Numbered from the stretch's first letter, positions 1-9,138 are shown. The stretch: 64,000 nucleotides of DNA from Temperatibacter sp965603205 (GCA_965603205.1 CBFDCC010000004.1:62001-126000); one strand, 5' to 3'. Numbers and translations: made by a program. Notes: generated by a model from the letters alone, not told the origin.

Positions 1-2588
1 TACCACAAGAAGAAATACAGGTAAGCCTAGATGATAAGAAATTAGCCGCTCATGGCCTTAGCATATCTGAAATTGCAGGTTATATTCGCCATTCTGATGC
101 GCGTGGTTCGGCTGGTTCCATTGATGGCGGCAAGGACAGTCTAACGATAGAAGTAACTGATGCACTAGATACATTAACGGGCCTTAGTCGCATTCCCTTA
201 ACAACTGACACCAAAGGGGCAGCCCTACGCCTTGGGGATTTGGCCACAATAAAACGGGGGCATCAATACCCCCCAACTGAACTGGCCTATTTCAATGGTA
301 AGTTTGGCGTAAGCGTTAGCGCCCGCATGCTACAAGATTACCGTGTTGATCATTGGTCAGTTGAGGTTGGTGACCTTATCGACGACTTCCGCGTTACCTT
401 ACCTTCATCTATCAAATTAGAGCGCATATTCAATCAAGCCGATTATGCCAACGAACGCTTAAGTAACTTGATGGGAAATTTGGCGATAGGTGCCTTTGTT
501 GTTATTGCTGTATTGCTTGTATCCCTTGGCTTGCGGGCAGCATTAATTTCTGCTTCTATCCTGCCCCTTACATTGTTGGCTGCTCTCGCCATAATGAACG
601 CATTAGACATGCGCATCCAACAGGTGATGGTTACTGGCATGATTGTGGCGCTGGGGATCATGGTCGACAATGCCATCGTGATCACTGATGAAATTCAACA
701 GCGTCTACTCGGTGGTCAACGCCGCGCAGAAGCTGTGGCCAAGACTGTAAGAAAGCTTTGGCTACCCCTATTAGGCTCTACACTAACAACAATCATTGCT
801 TTCATGCCGCTATTATTAATGCCGGGTAATGCAGGTGATTTTTTGCTGGGTATTCCCGCTGCTGTTATCGCTGCTCTTATATCATCCTATATTATCGCCT
901 TCACGATTATATCTGCAATGGCAGGTCGGGTGATCCGCGGTAACAAAAGTGCGCTGGATTTTCGACTATCCGACACCCATAAACGCATATGGTGGCGCGA
1001 CGGCATTGATGCACCAATTATTTCAGCCATGTTTAAGCGCTCTCTGGAATGGTCAGTGGATCATCCCGTTCGTTCAATCATTGTCGCTATGATGATACCT
1101 ATATTGGGGTTTTATGCTGCTTCGCGCCTAACAGAACAATTCTTTCCCATTAGTGATCGTGATCAATTTAGGGTGACCGTCAGTTTACCAGCTCAAGCCT
1201 CTATTCTTGAAACCCGCGACACAATTCTGAAAATTCATGATTTAGTCGTCGCCAAGGAAGGCGTCTTAAGCGCACATTGGCATATGGGCGGACGCGTTCC
1301 AAAATTTTTCTATAATATGCTATCCACAAAAAAGGGCGTTTCCAGCTACGGCGAGTCTATGATCACAGCGTCGAGTGCCGCCATTATTCCTACGTTGATA
1401 CCTGAATTGCAAACAGAGCTGAATTACGCATTTCCAGAGGCTAATATATTAGTGCGCGAGCTAGGCACAGGCCCCCCTATTCAGGCGCCACTAGAAATTC
1501 GTGTTACAGGCCCTGATCTTGCGACCCTAGAAGGTTTAGGCAATCAAGTTAGATCTATACTTGCAGGCATTCCTGAGGTGACACGCACGTATGTATCCTT
1601 GGCCGCTGGCAGGCCTCAAATCATGGTAAATACCAACAAGGATGATGTTGCTGTCACAGGCTTGTCACCTAAGCAGATAGCAGAGCAGCTAAATGCACTT
1701 ACCAAAGGTATTGTCGCGACATATATCACAGAAGAAACACAGCAAATCCCTCTGCGACTTATATTAAATAATGATAATCGTGGTACAATAGCCAATATAG
1801 CTGACATGAATTTACGCGCAGGGAAAACCATAAAAGAAAGCGATAATTCTTATAAAGACATTCCATTATCAGCCCTAGGTAATGTCTATTTAGGTGCAAA
1901 AGTTGGTATTATTCAACGCCGCGACGCAGAACGCATCAATACTGTTCAAGGGTTCTTAAAATTTGGCATACTGCCCGAAACTGTATTCTTAGAGGCTCAA
2001 AAACGCTTAAAAGAAGCCGGTCTTATAATACCTGATGGTTACCGCATTGAGTTTGGCGGTGAAAATGCGGAACGCAGTAGAGCAATGAGTCAGTTATTTG
2101 GCACAGCAGGCATTCTACTCGTTATTATGTTGATTATTCTCGTGCTGACATTCAATAGTTTTCGCCTTGCTTTGATTACCCTACTCGCCGCAGTTCAAGC
2201 GGCTGGATTAGGCTTTCTTAGCTTATGGGCAGGCGGCTTTCCGCTGACTTTTGTTGTGATTATTGGTTTAATGGGACTAGTAGGGCTAGCTATTAACGCG
2301 ACTATCGTGATCTTATCTGAGCTGCGAGGCATTCAAGCCGCACGAGAAGGTGACAAGGATGCAGTGGTACATGGCGTTATGAAAACGGGCCGTCACATCA
2401 TCTCGACCACCCTAACCACCGTTGGTGGGTTTATGCCACTCATCTTATCAGGTGGTAAATTTTGGCCGCCCTTTGCGGTCGCAATAGCGGGTGGTGCATT
2501 CCTATCAATGATCGTTAGTTTTTACTTTGCCCCAGCAGCATTTTTATGGGTGACAAAGCACAAGGAAATTTCTAATCCTGACGAATAG
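1..2588 (+). CDS. RND efflux transporter permease, 5'-truncated by window edge
   Basis: This is the inner-membrane pump subunit of a tripartite RND exporter, driven by the proton gradient. The frame is open from base 3, so the gene starts before the window; 861 residues are visible. Visible landmarks are porter-domain sequence, a first membrane block with the TM4-type motif GIMVDNAIVITDEI, a second periplasmic porter region, and a C-terminal membrane block ending near residue 850. AcrB-type pumps usually carry two adjacent Asp in TM4 (VDDA); here it reads VDNA, with one Asp. A TTG at 240 is not a credible start because the family needs the upstream sequence. Its adaptor probably lies upstream, outside the window. 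The substrate cannot be inferred. Confidence 0.93.
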   Translation, partial: PQEEIQVSLDDKKLAAHGLSISEIAGYIRHSDARGSAGSIDGGKDSLTIEVTDALDTLTGLSRIPLTTDTKGAALRLGDLATIKRGHQYPPTELAYFNGKFGVSVSARMLQDYRVDHWSVEVGDLIDDFRVTLPSSIKLERIFNQADYANERLSNLMGNLAIGAFVVIAVLLVSLGLRAALISASILPLTLLAALAIMNALDMRIQQVMVTGMIVALGIMVDNAIVITDEIQQRLLGGQRRAEAVAKTVRKLWLPLLGSTLTTIIAFMPLLLMPGNAGDFLLGIPAAVIAALISSYIIAFTIISAMAGRVIRGNKSALDFRLSDTHKRIWWRDGIDAPIISAMFKRSLEWSVDHPVRSIIVAMMIPILGFYAASRLTEQFFPISDRDQFRVTVSLPAQASILETRDTILKIHDLVVAKEGVLSAHWHMGGRVPKFFYNMLSTKKGVSSYGESMITASSAAIIPTLIPELQTELNYAFPEANILVRELGTGPPIQAPLEIRVTGPDLATLEGLGNQVRSILAGIPEVTRTYVSLAAGRPQIMVNTNKDDVAVTGLSPKQIAEQLNALTKGIVATYITEETQQIPLRLILNNDNRGTIANIADMNLRAGKTIKESDNSYKDIPLSALGNVYLGAKVGIIQRRDAERINTVQGFLKFGILPETVFLEAQKRLKEAGLIIPDGYRIEFGGENAERSRAMSQLFGTAGILLVIMLIILVLTFNSFRLALITLLAAVQAAGLGFLSLWAGGFPLTFVVIIGLMGLVGLAINATIVILSELRGIQAAREGDKDAVVHGVMKTGRHIISTTLTTVGGFMPLILSGGKFWPPFAVAIAGGAFLSMIVSFYFAPAAFLWVTKHKEISNPDE

Positions 2589-2602
2589 GGTAAGATGATA
2601 TC

Positions 2603-3697
2603 TTATTCAATATCAGCTTTTTCGACCCATGTTACATGGCCCATTTTACGGCCTGGGCGTGGGTCTTTTTTACCATAGTGGTGAAAGCTAGCTTTTGGAT
2701 CAGATAGATACGGCATGTAATCTAAAATCTCTTCACCCAGCAAATTTTTCATCACCACTTTACCCGTTGCTAAACAAGGGCCCAGTGGCAAGCCACAAAT
2801 AGCGCGAATATGCTGTTCAAATTGACTGGTCTGAGCGCCCTCTATGGTCCAGTGACCACTATTATGGACACGCGGGGCTATCTCATTAACTATGATCTCG
2901 CCCTTTTCATCACTGACAAACATTTCAACAGCCAACACGCCTACATATTCTAACGAATTAGCGATGCGCGTAGCCTTAACCTTTGCCTTAGCCTCGACCA
3001 TATCAGAAATACTCGCTGGTACAGTCGTTGTATCCAAAATATGATTAGTATGTATATTTTCCGCTACAGGAAAGGCTGCGACATCACCATCCACGGACCT
3101 TGCAACCACAACAGATATCTCACGATCGAATTGGATAAAGCCTTCAAGGATAGCCTCCGCACCCTTTGTTGCTTCTAATGCTGCTTCAATCTCTGACGTA
3201 TTATGAACAACGGCTTGTCCCTTGCCATCATAGCCAAAACGACGTGTTTTAGCCACGGCAGGACGCCCTACTTCTTTAAGCGCCACGTCTAATTCTTCAG
3301 CCGTTTCAAAGGCTTTATATGGTGCTGTCACTACACCTGATTGGTTTAAAAAATCTTTTTCAACTAAACGGTCCTGCGCCACTGCAAGAGCATTTGCTCC
3401 TGGACGTAAAACCGCATGAGCAGACACAGTTTTTGCTGTTTGAGCAGGTACATTTTCAAATTCATAGGTCACAACATCAACGGACTTGGCAAATTTGATC
3501 AATGCGTCTTCATCATCATACGCTGCCACTGTATAGGCATCAGCGACTTGAAACGCAGGGCTTCGCTCGTCTGGGCAATATATATGACAGTGGTACCCTA
3601 GCTGTGATGCAGCCTGAGCCAACATGCGGCCCAATTGACCGCCGCCTAAAATACCTATAGTGCCACCGGGGGCTATAACACTCTCAACTTTATTCAT
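2603..3697 (-). CDS. purK: N5-carboxyaminoimidazole ribonucleotide synthase PurK
   Basis: An ATP-grasp enzyme of purine synthesis that makes N5-CAIR from AIR, bicarbonate and ATP; the product goes to PurE. The 364-residue length is normal. The N terminus has the nucleotide-fold motif GILGGGQLGRMLAQAA. The middle has the PurK signature FGYDGKGQ (about residue 155). The C-terminal half has the EIAPRVHNSGHWT active-site segment. It follows purE by 13 bp on the same strand, so the two are an operon. Its stop lies only 14 bp from the stop of the convergent RND gene, with no clear terminator between them. Confidence 0.97.
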   Translation of the reverse strand: MNKVESVIAPGGTIGILGGGQLGRMLAQAASQLGYHCHIYCPDERSPAFQVADAYTVAAYDDEDALIKFAKSVDVVTYEFENVPAQTAKTVSAHAVLRPGANALAVAQDRLVEKDFLNQSGVVTAPYKAFETAEELDVALKEVGRPAVAKTRRFGYDGKGQAVVHNTSEIEAALEATKGAEAILEGFIQFDREISVVVARSVDGDVAAFPVAENIHTNHILDTTTVPASISDMVEAKAKVKATRIANSLEYVGVLAVEMFVSDEKGEIIVNEIAPRVHNSGHWTIEGAQTSQFEQHIRAICGLPLGPCLATGKVVMKNLLGEEILDYMPYLSDPKASFHHYGKKDPRPGRKMGHVTWVEKADIE

Positions 3698-3710
3698 GCT
3701 CGCCTCTTAA

Positions 3711-4202
3711 TTAATCTACAGGAACTTCAGCAACGCCTGCAGTTTGCATTGCGCGGAAAGCATCAAGTTTAGCTGCCACGTCGTCATCCATAAGTGCTAT
3801 AACTGAAGCCGCTAATATACCAGCATTTTTAGCACCAGCATCACCAATAGCCAGCGTTCCAACGGGTATACCACTTGGCATCTGAACAATTGATAACAAG
3901 CTATCCTTACCAGATAGTGCCTTGCTTTGAATAGGCACACCAAATACAGGCAGCGGCGTCATAGCAGCTGTCATTCCAGGCAAATGCGCCGCACCACCAG
4001 CGCCAGCGATGATACATTTAAGGCCGCGATCCTTGGCCGTTTTAGCATAATCCACTAAACGGTCAGGCGTGCGATGAGCAGAGACAATACGTGTCTCGTA
4101 AGCCACACCTAGTTCATCCATTATATCCGCTGCTAACTTCATAGTAGGCCAGTCAGATTGGCTACCCATAATTAGGCCGACTTTTGGCGATGTATCATTC
4201 AT
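3711..4202 (-). CDS. purE: N5-carboxyaminoimidazole ribonucleotide mutase PurE
   Basis: Converts N5-CAIR to CAIR in purine synthesis, cytoplasmic. The class I PurE signatures GLIMGSQSDWPTM near the N terminus and SAHRTPDR at about residue 46 are both present. A longer reading frame reaches 4262, but the 20 extra residues are not family-like. The ATG at 4202 has AAGGG about 8 nt upstream, giving a 163-residue protein of normal size. First gene of purEK. The roughly 370 bp upstream separate it from a divergent diguanylate cyclase gene. Confidence 0.96.
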   Translation of the reverse strand: MNDTSPKVGLIMGSQSDWPTMKLAADIMDELGVAYETRIVSAHRTPDRLVDYAKTAKDRGLKCIIAGAGGAAHLPGMTAAMTPLPVFGVPIQSKALSGKDSLLSIVQMPSGIPVGTLAIGDAGAKNAGILAASVIALMDDDVAAKLDAFRAMQTAGVAEVPVD

Positions 4203-4518
4203 GTTACTGCCCTTAAACTCTATCAAATGTGACACAAAAATAAAAACTGCTGGCAAGAACATTAGTCCGCCAGCAGCTAGGTTATTATATGGATTACTAC
4301 GACAATTGCAAGATCAATAGCAACAGAGCAACATCGATTGCATTCACGACGGATTGAATAGCCCCTAACCACAAAAATTATCTTAAAATATTATCCACCT
4401 GAACAGCAGCTTTTTTAAAGTTAAAACACAAGGATTTCCCCGCACCACTCACACAATCGCAATTTGTTATCATTAACCAACCTTTGCAATTAAACATAAA
4501 AAAAAGTTCAAGGGATTC
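4203..4518. other. Intergenic region between purE and the diguanylate cyclase gene
   Basis: An AT-rich divergent intergenic stretch that must hold the purE promoter and most of the upstream control region of the GGDEF gene. I see no convincing small gene, tRNA or riboswitch. The distinct element is the direct repeat that begins at 4519, listed separately. Confidence 0.6.
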
Positions 4519-4562
4519 ACAAGTACAACAAAATAGGGTACAAGTAATTCAAACAAAATAGG
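4519..4562 (+). repeat. Imperfect direct repeat just upstream of the GGDEF gene
   Basis: Two copies of ACAAGTA followed by AACAAAATAGG occur at 4519-4537 and 4540-4562, with a 1-base and a 5-base insert between the two blocks respectively. The second copy ends in AGGA, which also serves as the ribosome binding site about 7 nt before the ATG at 4570. It could be a regulator site, a leader element or a local duplication; sequence alone does not decide. Confidence 0.5.
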
Positions 4563-4569
4563 ACATTAG

Positions 4570-5322
4570 ATGAAAATCACGAATACATCAGGCCCTTTTA
4601 GGGCCACACAATTAAAAAAGACCAAAAAGGCTGGTAAAGTTCAAGCCGCCACTGCGGCCTATGGATCAGGCGCTGCGCGCGCTGTGACAGACACGGTTGA
4701 AGTGCTTGGCATTCCACCAGAAGAAATGACACCACACGTACAGCAGGCTATTATGGGATTAATGGCGGAGGTTGATAATCTACGCAAAGAATTACAACAA
4801 ACCAAAGCCAAAATTTCAGCATTAGAAGAGCTTGCGGATTCTGACAGTCTTCTACCTATTCTTAATCGCCGTGCATTTGTTAGAGAATTAAACAGAATGA
4901 TTTCATTTGCCGAACGGTATGGCACGCCTTCATCTCTAGTGTTTTTTGATCTTAATGACATGAAACAAATTAATGATCAGTTTGGCCATGAAGCGGGTGA
5001 TCGTGCCTTACAGCACACGGCACATATACTATTAGCAAACATCCGTGGCACTGATGTGGTGGCGAGACTGGGCGGCGATGAATTTGGTGTGTTGCTTGCA
5101 CAATCTGATGAAAAAACGGGTATAGAGAAAGCCGAGAATCTGGCTACTGCTATCCGGGCCACGCCCTTTGAAGTGATCGAGGGTCAAGGCTTTAATCTTA
5201 ATTTAGCGCATGGCGTCTATACATTCCATGGCAGCGACAACCCTAGTGACGCCCTAGCTAGGGCCGATGAAGCCATGTATGAAAACAAGAAAGAAATTAA
5301 GGGCGAAGAAAACGTTCGTTAA
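4570..5322 (+). CDS. Diguanylate cyclase (GGDEF domain)
   Basis: Predicted to make cyclic di-GMP from two GTP. The 250-residue protein has no signal peptide or membrane segment. Residues 1-70 are a basic, Lys-rich N terminus; a short coiled segment (about 68-90) follows; the GGDEF domain fills the rest. The catalytic motif reads RLGGDEFGVLL, and the inhibitory I-site RxxD is present as RGTD five residues before it, so product feedback inhibition is expected. The conserved FFDLNDMKQIND metal-binding segment is intact. No sensory domain is recognised. ATG at 4570 with AGGA upstream. Confidence 0.93.
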   Translation: MKITNTSGPFRATQLKKTKKAGKVQAATAAYGSGAARAVTDTVEVLGIPPEEMTPHVQQAIMGLMAEVDNLRKELQQTKAKISALEELADSDSLLPILNRRAFVRELNRMISFAERYGTPSSLVFFDLNDMKQINDQFGHEAGDRALQHTAHILLANIRGTDVVARLGGDEFGVLLAQSDEKTGIEKAENLATAIRATPFEVIEGQGFNLNLAHGVYTFHGSDNPSDALARADEAMYENKKEIKGEENVR

Positions 5323-5335
5323 TTGAACCTCAACG

Positions 5336-5533
5336 TTAAGCAATTATATTGGGCACCAACAGCTCCGACAGACTATTGATCTGATCTCTTAAAACAAGCT
5401 TGCGTTTTTTTAAGCGTTGCACTTGAATTTGATTAAACGTGCCTTTATCCGTCAGACCTTCAATGGCATAATCAAGATCCCTATGTTCTTCTGTTAAAAA
5501 AACCAGCTTTTCTTTAATTTCTTCAGCGTCCAT
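5336..5533 (-). CDS. DUF465 (YdcH-like) small coiled-coil protein
   Basis: A 65-residue protein of the DUF465/YdcH family, whose function is not established. It is short, highly charged and predicted helical, with the family feature of a central basic block (RLKKRKLVLRDQI). A GTG at 5545 would add four residues; the ATG at 5533 gives the family-like N terminus MDAEEIKEKL. It converges on the diguanylate cyclase gene with a 13-bp gap. A second, shorter family member lies at 6846-7013. Confidence 0.8.
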   Translation of the reverse strand: MDAEEIKEKLVFLTEEHRDLDYAIEGLTDKGTFNQIQVQRLKKRKLVLRDQINSLSELLVPNIIA

Positions 5534-5633
5534 AAATAAACACACCCTATTACCCTTTACTATCCCCCAAATAATACCTTAGGGTCGAGAGTGTTAGTAT
5601 ATCATGCAATTGAGTCAGAGTGAAGGAGGCAAC

Positions 5634-6077
5634 ATGTCAAATTTAATTGATGATTTTTGGGACCACAGTCTTAAATGTTGGGACAACGCTTTAATCAGAC
5701 AAGTATGCCTAGACATTCAGAACCAGCATATGGTGGATATTAATATTATACTGCTACTACATTGGTTAGACTGTCATAATCAACATACCAACGATCTCGA
5801 CATATTATTCCAGCTGTCTGGAGATCATCAACGTCGCATCCTCAGGCCCCTACGCACAGCGCGAAAAGGGCTTAAGGGAACAGATATGTATGAGTCTATT
5901 AAGTCCATAGAACTAGAGGCTGAACGCATGGAACAGGCAGCCTTTATAAAGGCAATAGATATTAAACAAGGCGGCAAAGATCTAGTTCAATCCTTAACAT
6001 CATATTTCAAATTCATGAGCATTATTGCCCCAGAAGCTGAAGCGAAGCAGATAGTGTCCCATTTCAAAAAAATCTAG
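5634..6077 (+). CDS. TIGR02444-like conserved protein
   Basis: A 147-residue cytoplasmic protein resembling the TIGR02444 (DUF2390) family of unknown function. Visible features are the N-terminal aromatic pattern DDFWDHSLKCWDN, a cluster of hydrophobic residues ILLLHWLDC and a helical C-terminal half. A longer frame opens at 5604, but the ATG at 5634 has a perfect AAGGAGG about 5 nt upstream and gives the family N terminus. Its TAG stop overlaps the stop of the convergent ubiX gene by four bases. Confidence 0.75.
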   Translation: MSNLIDDFWDHSLKCWDNALIRQVCLDIQNQHMVDINIILLLHWLDCHNQHTNDLDILFQLSGDHQRRILRPLRTARKGLKGTDMYESIKSIELEAERMEQAAFIKAIDIKQGGKDLVQSLTSYFKFMSIIAPEAEAKQIVSHFKKI

Positions 6078-6688
6078 CGAGCTAATGGCCCCACATCTTC
6101 ACCCCACCGTTTCACCAGTTCATGATCGATATCAAACAGATCAAGTGTGCGTGAAACTGACTGCGTGACCATGTCATCAATTGTATTGGGTTTTGTATAA
6201 AAGGCTGGCATCGGCGGCGCTATTATCGCACCAATCTCGCTCAGATGAGTCATAGTACGCAGATGGCCTGTATGAAGCGGAGTCTCGCGCACCATCAACA
6301 CTAAACGGCGGCGCTCTTTTAATACCACATCCGCGGCACGCGTCATTAAACTACTGCCTATACTGTTTGCTATCTCTCCCATTGTTTTCACACTACAGGG
6401 CGCGATTAACATGCCACGGGATTTAAAGGACCCACTGGCGATAGAGGCACCAATATCTTTATTGTTATGCACCACATCAGCTAAGACCTTCACATCCTTA
6501 AGCACGTAATCAGTTTCTTCTAAAATTGTACGTTCCGCCGATGAGCTTATGATAAGGTGCGTTTCAATAGATGTAGTCGCTAACAGCTGTAATGCCTTGA
6601 CGCCGTATTGCACGCCACTAGCACCAGTGATGCCAATAATCAGTCTATCAGCCGTTTTTTTATCCTTTGTCATCCGAGTCTCGCCCAT
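6074..6688 (-). CDS. ubiX: Flavin prenyltransferase UbiX
   Basis: Makes prenylated FMN, the cofactor of UbiD-type decarboxylases in ubiquinone synthesis. The 204-residue protein has the flavoprotein N terminus IIGITGASGVQYG, the conserved segment IAPCSVKTMGEIANSI, and RRRLVLMVRETPLH with the catalytic Arg/Glu region. The start at 6688 is an ATG; another ATG at 6673 would shorten it by five residues and neither ribosome site is decisive. No ubiD lies nearby. It shares a CTAG palindrome with the convergent neighbour, each strand reading TAG from it. Confidence 0.95.
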   Translation of the reverse strand: MGETRMTKDKKTADRLIIGITGASGVQYGVKALQLLATTSIETHLIISSSAERTILEETDYVLKDVKVLADVVHNNKDIGASIASGSFKSRGMLIAPCSVKTMGEIANSIGSSLMTRAADVVLKERRRLVLMVRETPLHTGHLRTMTHLSEIGAIIAPPMPAFYTKPNTIDDMVTQSVSRTLDLFDIDHELVKRWGEDVGPLAR

Positions 6689-6845
6689 TTTCTATTTTTC
6701 GCCTGAAACAACAGTTTTAGCAATCTGCAACTAAGTTACTATAGCTAAAGGATTAGTGCATTGCAGCATGTTTTTTACGTGACAAACATATCTAAAAAAT
6801 GCTCAAATCATCATGTTACAGTTCAACACTTATAGGAGATCGAGT

Positions 6846-7013
6846 ATGAATATTGACGCGCACGTACAAAAGCTGACTGCAAAACATTCCCAAATAGATG
6901 AAACAATATCCGCAGAAGAGCACCGCCCAGCACCAGACACCTTGCGTCTCAAACATCTCAAGAAAGAAAAACTCCGAATAAAAGAAACTATAAATCAGTT
7001 CATGCGACATTAA
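6846..7013 (+). CDS. DUF465 (YdcH-like) small protein
   Basis: A 55-residue charged, helical protein of the DUF465/YdcH family, function unknown. The second half has the family's RLKHLKKEKLRIKE pattern, closely like RLKKRKLVLRD in the relative at 5336-5533. The ATG at 6846 has AGGAG about 8 nt upstream; the longer frame from 6813 lacks family-like sequence. Monocistronic and followed by a strong bidirectional terminator. Confidence 0.78.
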   Translation: MNIDAHVQKLTAKHSQIDETISAEEHRPAPDTLRLKHLKKEKLRIKETINQFMRH

Positions 7014-7055
7014 CTAGACTTAGACGCGACACCGAAAGGCGGCGCTAGCAATAAA

Positions 7056-7087
7056 CAAAGGGCTGTAGCATATGCTACAGCCCTTTG
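7056..7087. terminator. Bidirectional terminator, perfect 32-bp palindrome
   Basis: The sequence CAAAGGGCTGTAGCAT is followed directly by its exact reverse complement. It lies between the convergent DUF465 gene (ends 7013) and trcR (ends 7110). The stem carries A/T runs at its base on both sides, so it can work as an intrinsic terminator in both directions. Confidence 0.85.
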
Positions 7088-7109
7088 TATTTAATCAGAT
7101 ACAACTAAC

Positions 7110-7697
7110 TTATTCAGCAGGTGTTTCTGCCTCAGGAGCAACGGGCGCTGCCTTGGCTTCTTTAGCCGCTTTCTTAGCCGCACGCTCTGCAGCTGTTTGA
7201 ACAACTTCATCAAGCTCATATTGCTTACAAAGACCAAGCTGAACTGGATCATTTGGTTGGATATCCTTGATATTCCAGTGTGTCCTATCACGAATAGCCT
7301 GAATTGTTGGTTTTGTTGTACCCACTAATCGACCGATCTGTAGATCAGATAGCTCTGGGTGGTGACGAATTATCCAAGCGATAGCAGCCGGTTTATCACC
7401 ACGTTTTGATAGCGGTGTGTAACGCGGGCCTTTTGTGCGTGCCTTGGCTGGAATATCATCAACAAGCAATGTAAGCGATGATGCTTCATCTTTTTCACAA
7501 CGAGATATCTCATCACGTGTCACTTGGCCGTTATTCACTGGATCCTGACCAACCATATTGATTGCTACAGTACCATCAGCGATACCTTGAACCTCTAATG
7601 AATGCAAACCACAAAATTCTGCGACTTGGTAAAAAGTAAGCGTTGTATTATCAACCAGCCATACTGCTGTAGCCATTGGCATTAAAGGTTGTACCAT
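7110..7697 (-). CDS. trcR: Cell-cycle transcriptional regulator TrcR (DUF1013)
   Basis: A 195-residue member of the DUF1013/TrcR family, found in alphaproteobacteria and annotated as a cell-cycle transcriptional regulator. Family landmarks are the N terminus MVQPLMPMATAVWLVDNT, the segment FCGLHSLEVQGIADG, KGPRYTPLSKR, and a helix-turn-helix-like region IGRLVGTTKPTIQAIRDRTH (about 120-140). The C terminus is a low-complexity Ala/Lys/Glu/Pro tail. AAGGAATAGGG precedes the ATG. Monocistronic, ending at the palindromic terminator. Assignment to the family is firm; the regulatory role is family knowledge. Confidence 0.88.
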   Translation of the reverse strand: MVQPLMPMATAVWLVDNTTLTFYQVAEFCGLHSLEVQGIADGTVAINMVGQDPVNNGQVTRDEISRCEKDEASSLTLLVDDIPAKARTKGPRYTPLSKRGDKPAAIAWIIRHHPELSDLQIGRLVGTTKPTIQAIRDRTHWNIKDIQPNDPVQLGLCKQYELDEVVQTAAERAAKKAAKEAKAAPVAPEAETPAE

Positions 7698-7899
7698 ATC
7701 CCTATTCCTTAATTTTTATTCGTTTTATTCCATGGCATAGGTCAAGGACTTTTAATATAGATATCCTAACCACAGAAAGAGCTTTTAAGCCACCTTCTGC
7801 ACCTCTTCATTTTCACATAAATGGGAGGATGAAACCATGTTTCACTAGAAGCTTGTAACATGGCTTTACTCTCTTGTCTCATAAAAAATAACTTGCGCG

Positions 7900-8877
7900 T
7901 TAGAGGGTCAATATTATCTTGCCCATATGAACGCTGCTTTCCATCAGTGCATGCGCCTTAGCAGCTTCTGCCAGTGTAAATTTACTGTGAACCACTGGTG
8001 CAATTTTGCCAGATTCCATGAGCGGCCAAACATACCGGGTCAGGCTACGGGTGACATCGCCTTTAAACTCGATCTCACGTGCACGCAACGTACTCCCCGT
8101 AAAGACAAGGCGTTTCAGCATCACAGGCATCATATTAAATGAAACATTAGGCCCGCCAAGAAAAGCAATGGATACATGACGTGCCTCAATGGCCATAGCC
8201 TGCATGTTTTTCTCGATATACTCACCACCAACCATATCAAGCACCACATTAACGCCCACGCCATCTGTGAAGGTTTTTACGGCTTCTACATAGTCATCTT
8301 GCTTGTAATTAACCGCAAGATCCGCGCCTAAGTTGGTACAAAATTTACACTTCTCATCGCTGCCTGCTGTGGTAATAACCTTAGCGCCAAAGGCCTTAGC
8401 CAACTGGATAGCCGTCGTGCCAATACCGCTTGAGCCACCATGCACGAGCAGCGTTTCACCGGACTTTAGCCCTGCACGGTCAAACAGATTTGACCAAACG
8501 GTAAAAAATGTTTCTGGGATAGCCGCTGCCATGTCAAAATCCATACCCTTAGGTACGGGCAAAACAGTCTCTATCGGGGCCGTGCAAAATTCGGCGTAAC
8601 CACCACCAGTAACAAGTGCGCAAACCCTGTCGCCCACATTAAATTCCGTCACGCCCTCACCTAAGACTTCAACGGTGCCCGCAACTTCTAGACCTGGAAT
8701 ATCGCTCGCACCTGCTGGTGCAGGATAAAAGCCAAGCCGCTGTATTACATCGGGTCTATTCACACCAGCAGCCCTAACAGCGATCAATATTTCACCTGCT
8801 TTTGGCGCAGGTTTATCGCGCGTTGCCAGCTTTAAAACTTCAGGGCCGCCGAACTTAGATATTTCTGCTACTTGCAT
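7900..8877 (-). CDS. NAD(P)H:quinone oxidoreductase, zinc-independent MDR family
   Basis: A 325-residue medium-chain dehydrogenase/reductase of the quinone oxidoreductase (QOR/PIG3-like) group. It has the N-terminal MQVAEISKFGGPEVL, the GVNRPDVIQR segment typical of QOR proteins, and the nucleotide-binding motif HGGSSGIGTTAIQLAKAFGA (about 145-165). The structural zinc cysteine cluster of alcohol dehydrogenases is absent. It is divergent from the DUF1192 gene at 8947, an arrangement common in alphaproteobacteria. The physiological substrate is unknown. Confidence 0.92.
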   Translation of the reverse strand: MQVAEISKFGGPEVLKLATRDKPAPKAGEILIAVRAAGVNRPDVIQRLGFYPAPAGASDIPGLEVAGTVEVLGEGVTEFNVGDRVCALVTGGGYAEFCTAPIETVLPVPKGMDFDMAAAIPETFFTVWSNLFDRAGLKSGETLLVHGGSSGIGTTAIQLAKAFGAKVITTAGSDEKCKFCTNLGADLAVNYKQDDYVEAVKTFTDGVGVNVVLDMVGGEYIEKNMQAMAIEARHVSIAFLGGPNVSFNMMPVMLKRLVFTGSTLRAREIEFKGDVTRSLTRYVWPLMESGKIAPVVHSKFTLAEAAKAHALMESSVHMGKIILTL

Positions 8878-8946
8878 GATTATTCCTTATGGGTAATATT
8901 TGGTCAGAAGATGACCTGTTTGATGAACTGTTTCAAGGAAAAAATA

Positions 8947-9138
8947 ATGGATTTTGATGATCTCCCCCTAAAGAAAAGCGAAATACTCACAGACCTTGAA
9001 AAAGAGGGCCTGAGCGAGATGAGCGCCCATGAATTAGAAGACCGAATTGAACGACTAAGGGCTGAAATTACCCGAGCCGAGGTGGCGCTACAATCCAGAG
9101 GCAGCAGCCGTGATGCCGCTGAGGCATACTTTAAATAA
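8947..9138 (+). CDS. DUF1192 small protein
   Basis: A 63-residue protein of the DUF1192 family. Landmarks are the acidic N terminus MDFDDLPLKK, then MSAHELEDRIERLRAEITR, a short amphipathic coiled helix typical of the family. Function unknown. The ATG at 8947 has AAGGA about 7 nt upstream; the longer frame to 8872 overlaps the divergent quinone oxidoreductase start and is not family-like. It ends 7 bp from the stop of the convergent solute-binding protein gene. Confidence 0.85.
   Translation: MDFDDLPLKKSEILTDLEKEGLSEMSAHELEDRIERLRAEITRAEVALQSRGSSRDAAEAYFK

Noticed and set aside
240..2588. TTG at 240 as the start of the first RND gene
   Set aside because: The frame is open back to base 3 with protein-like sequence, so the gene begins before the window.
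4203..4262. Longer PurE with 20 extra N-terminal residues
   Set aside because: The extra residues do not match the family and the internal ATG has a good ribosome site.
7698..7899. Inverted repeat CCATGTT/AACATGG and a short ATG frame with GGGAGG
   Set aside because: The frame stops after a few codons and the 7-bp arms have a 15-base loop and no partner feature; likely chance.
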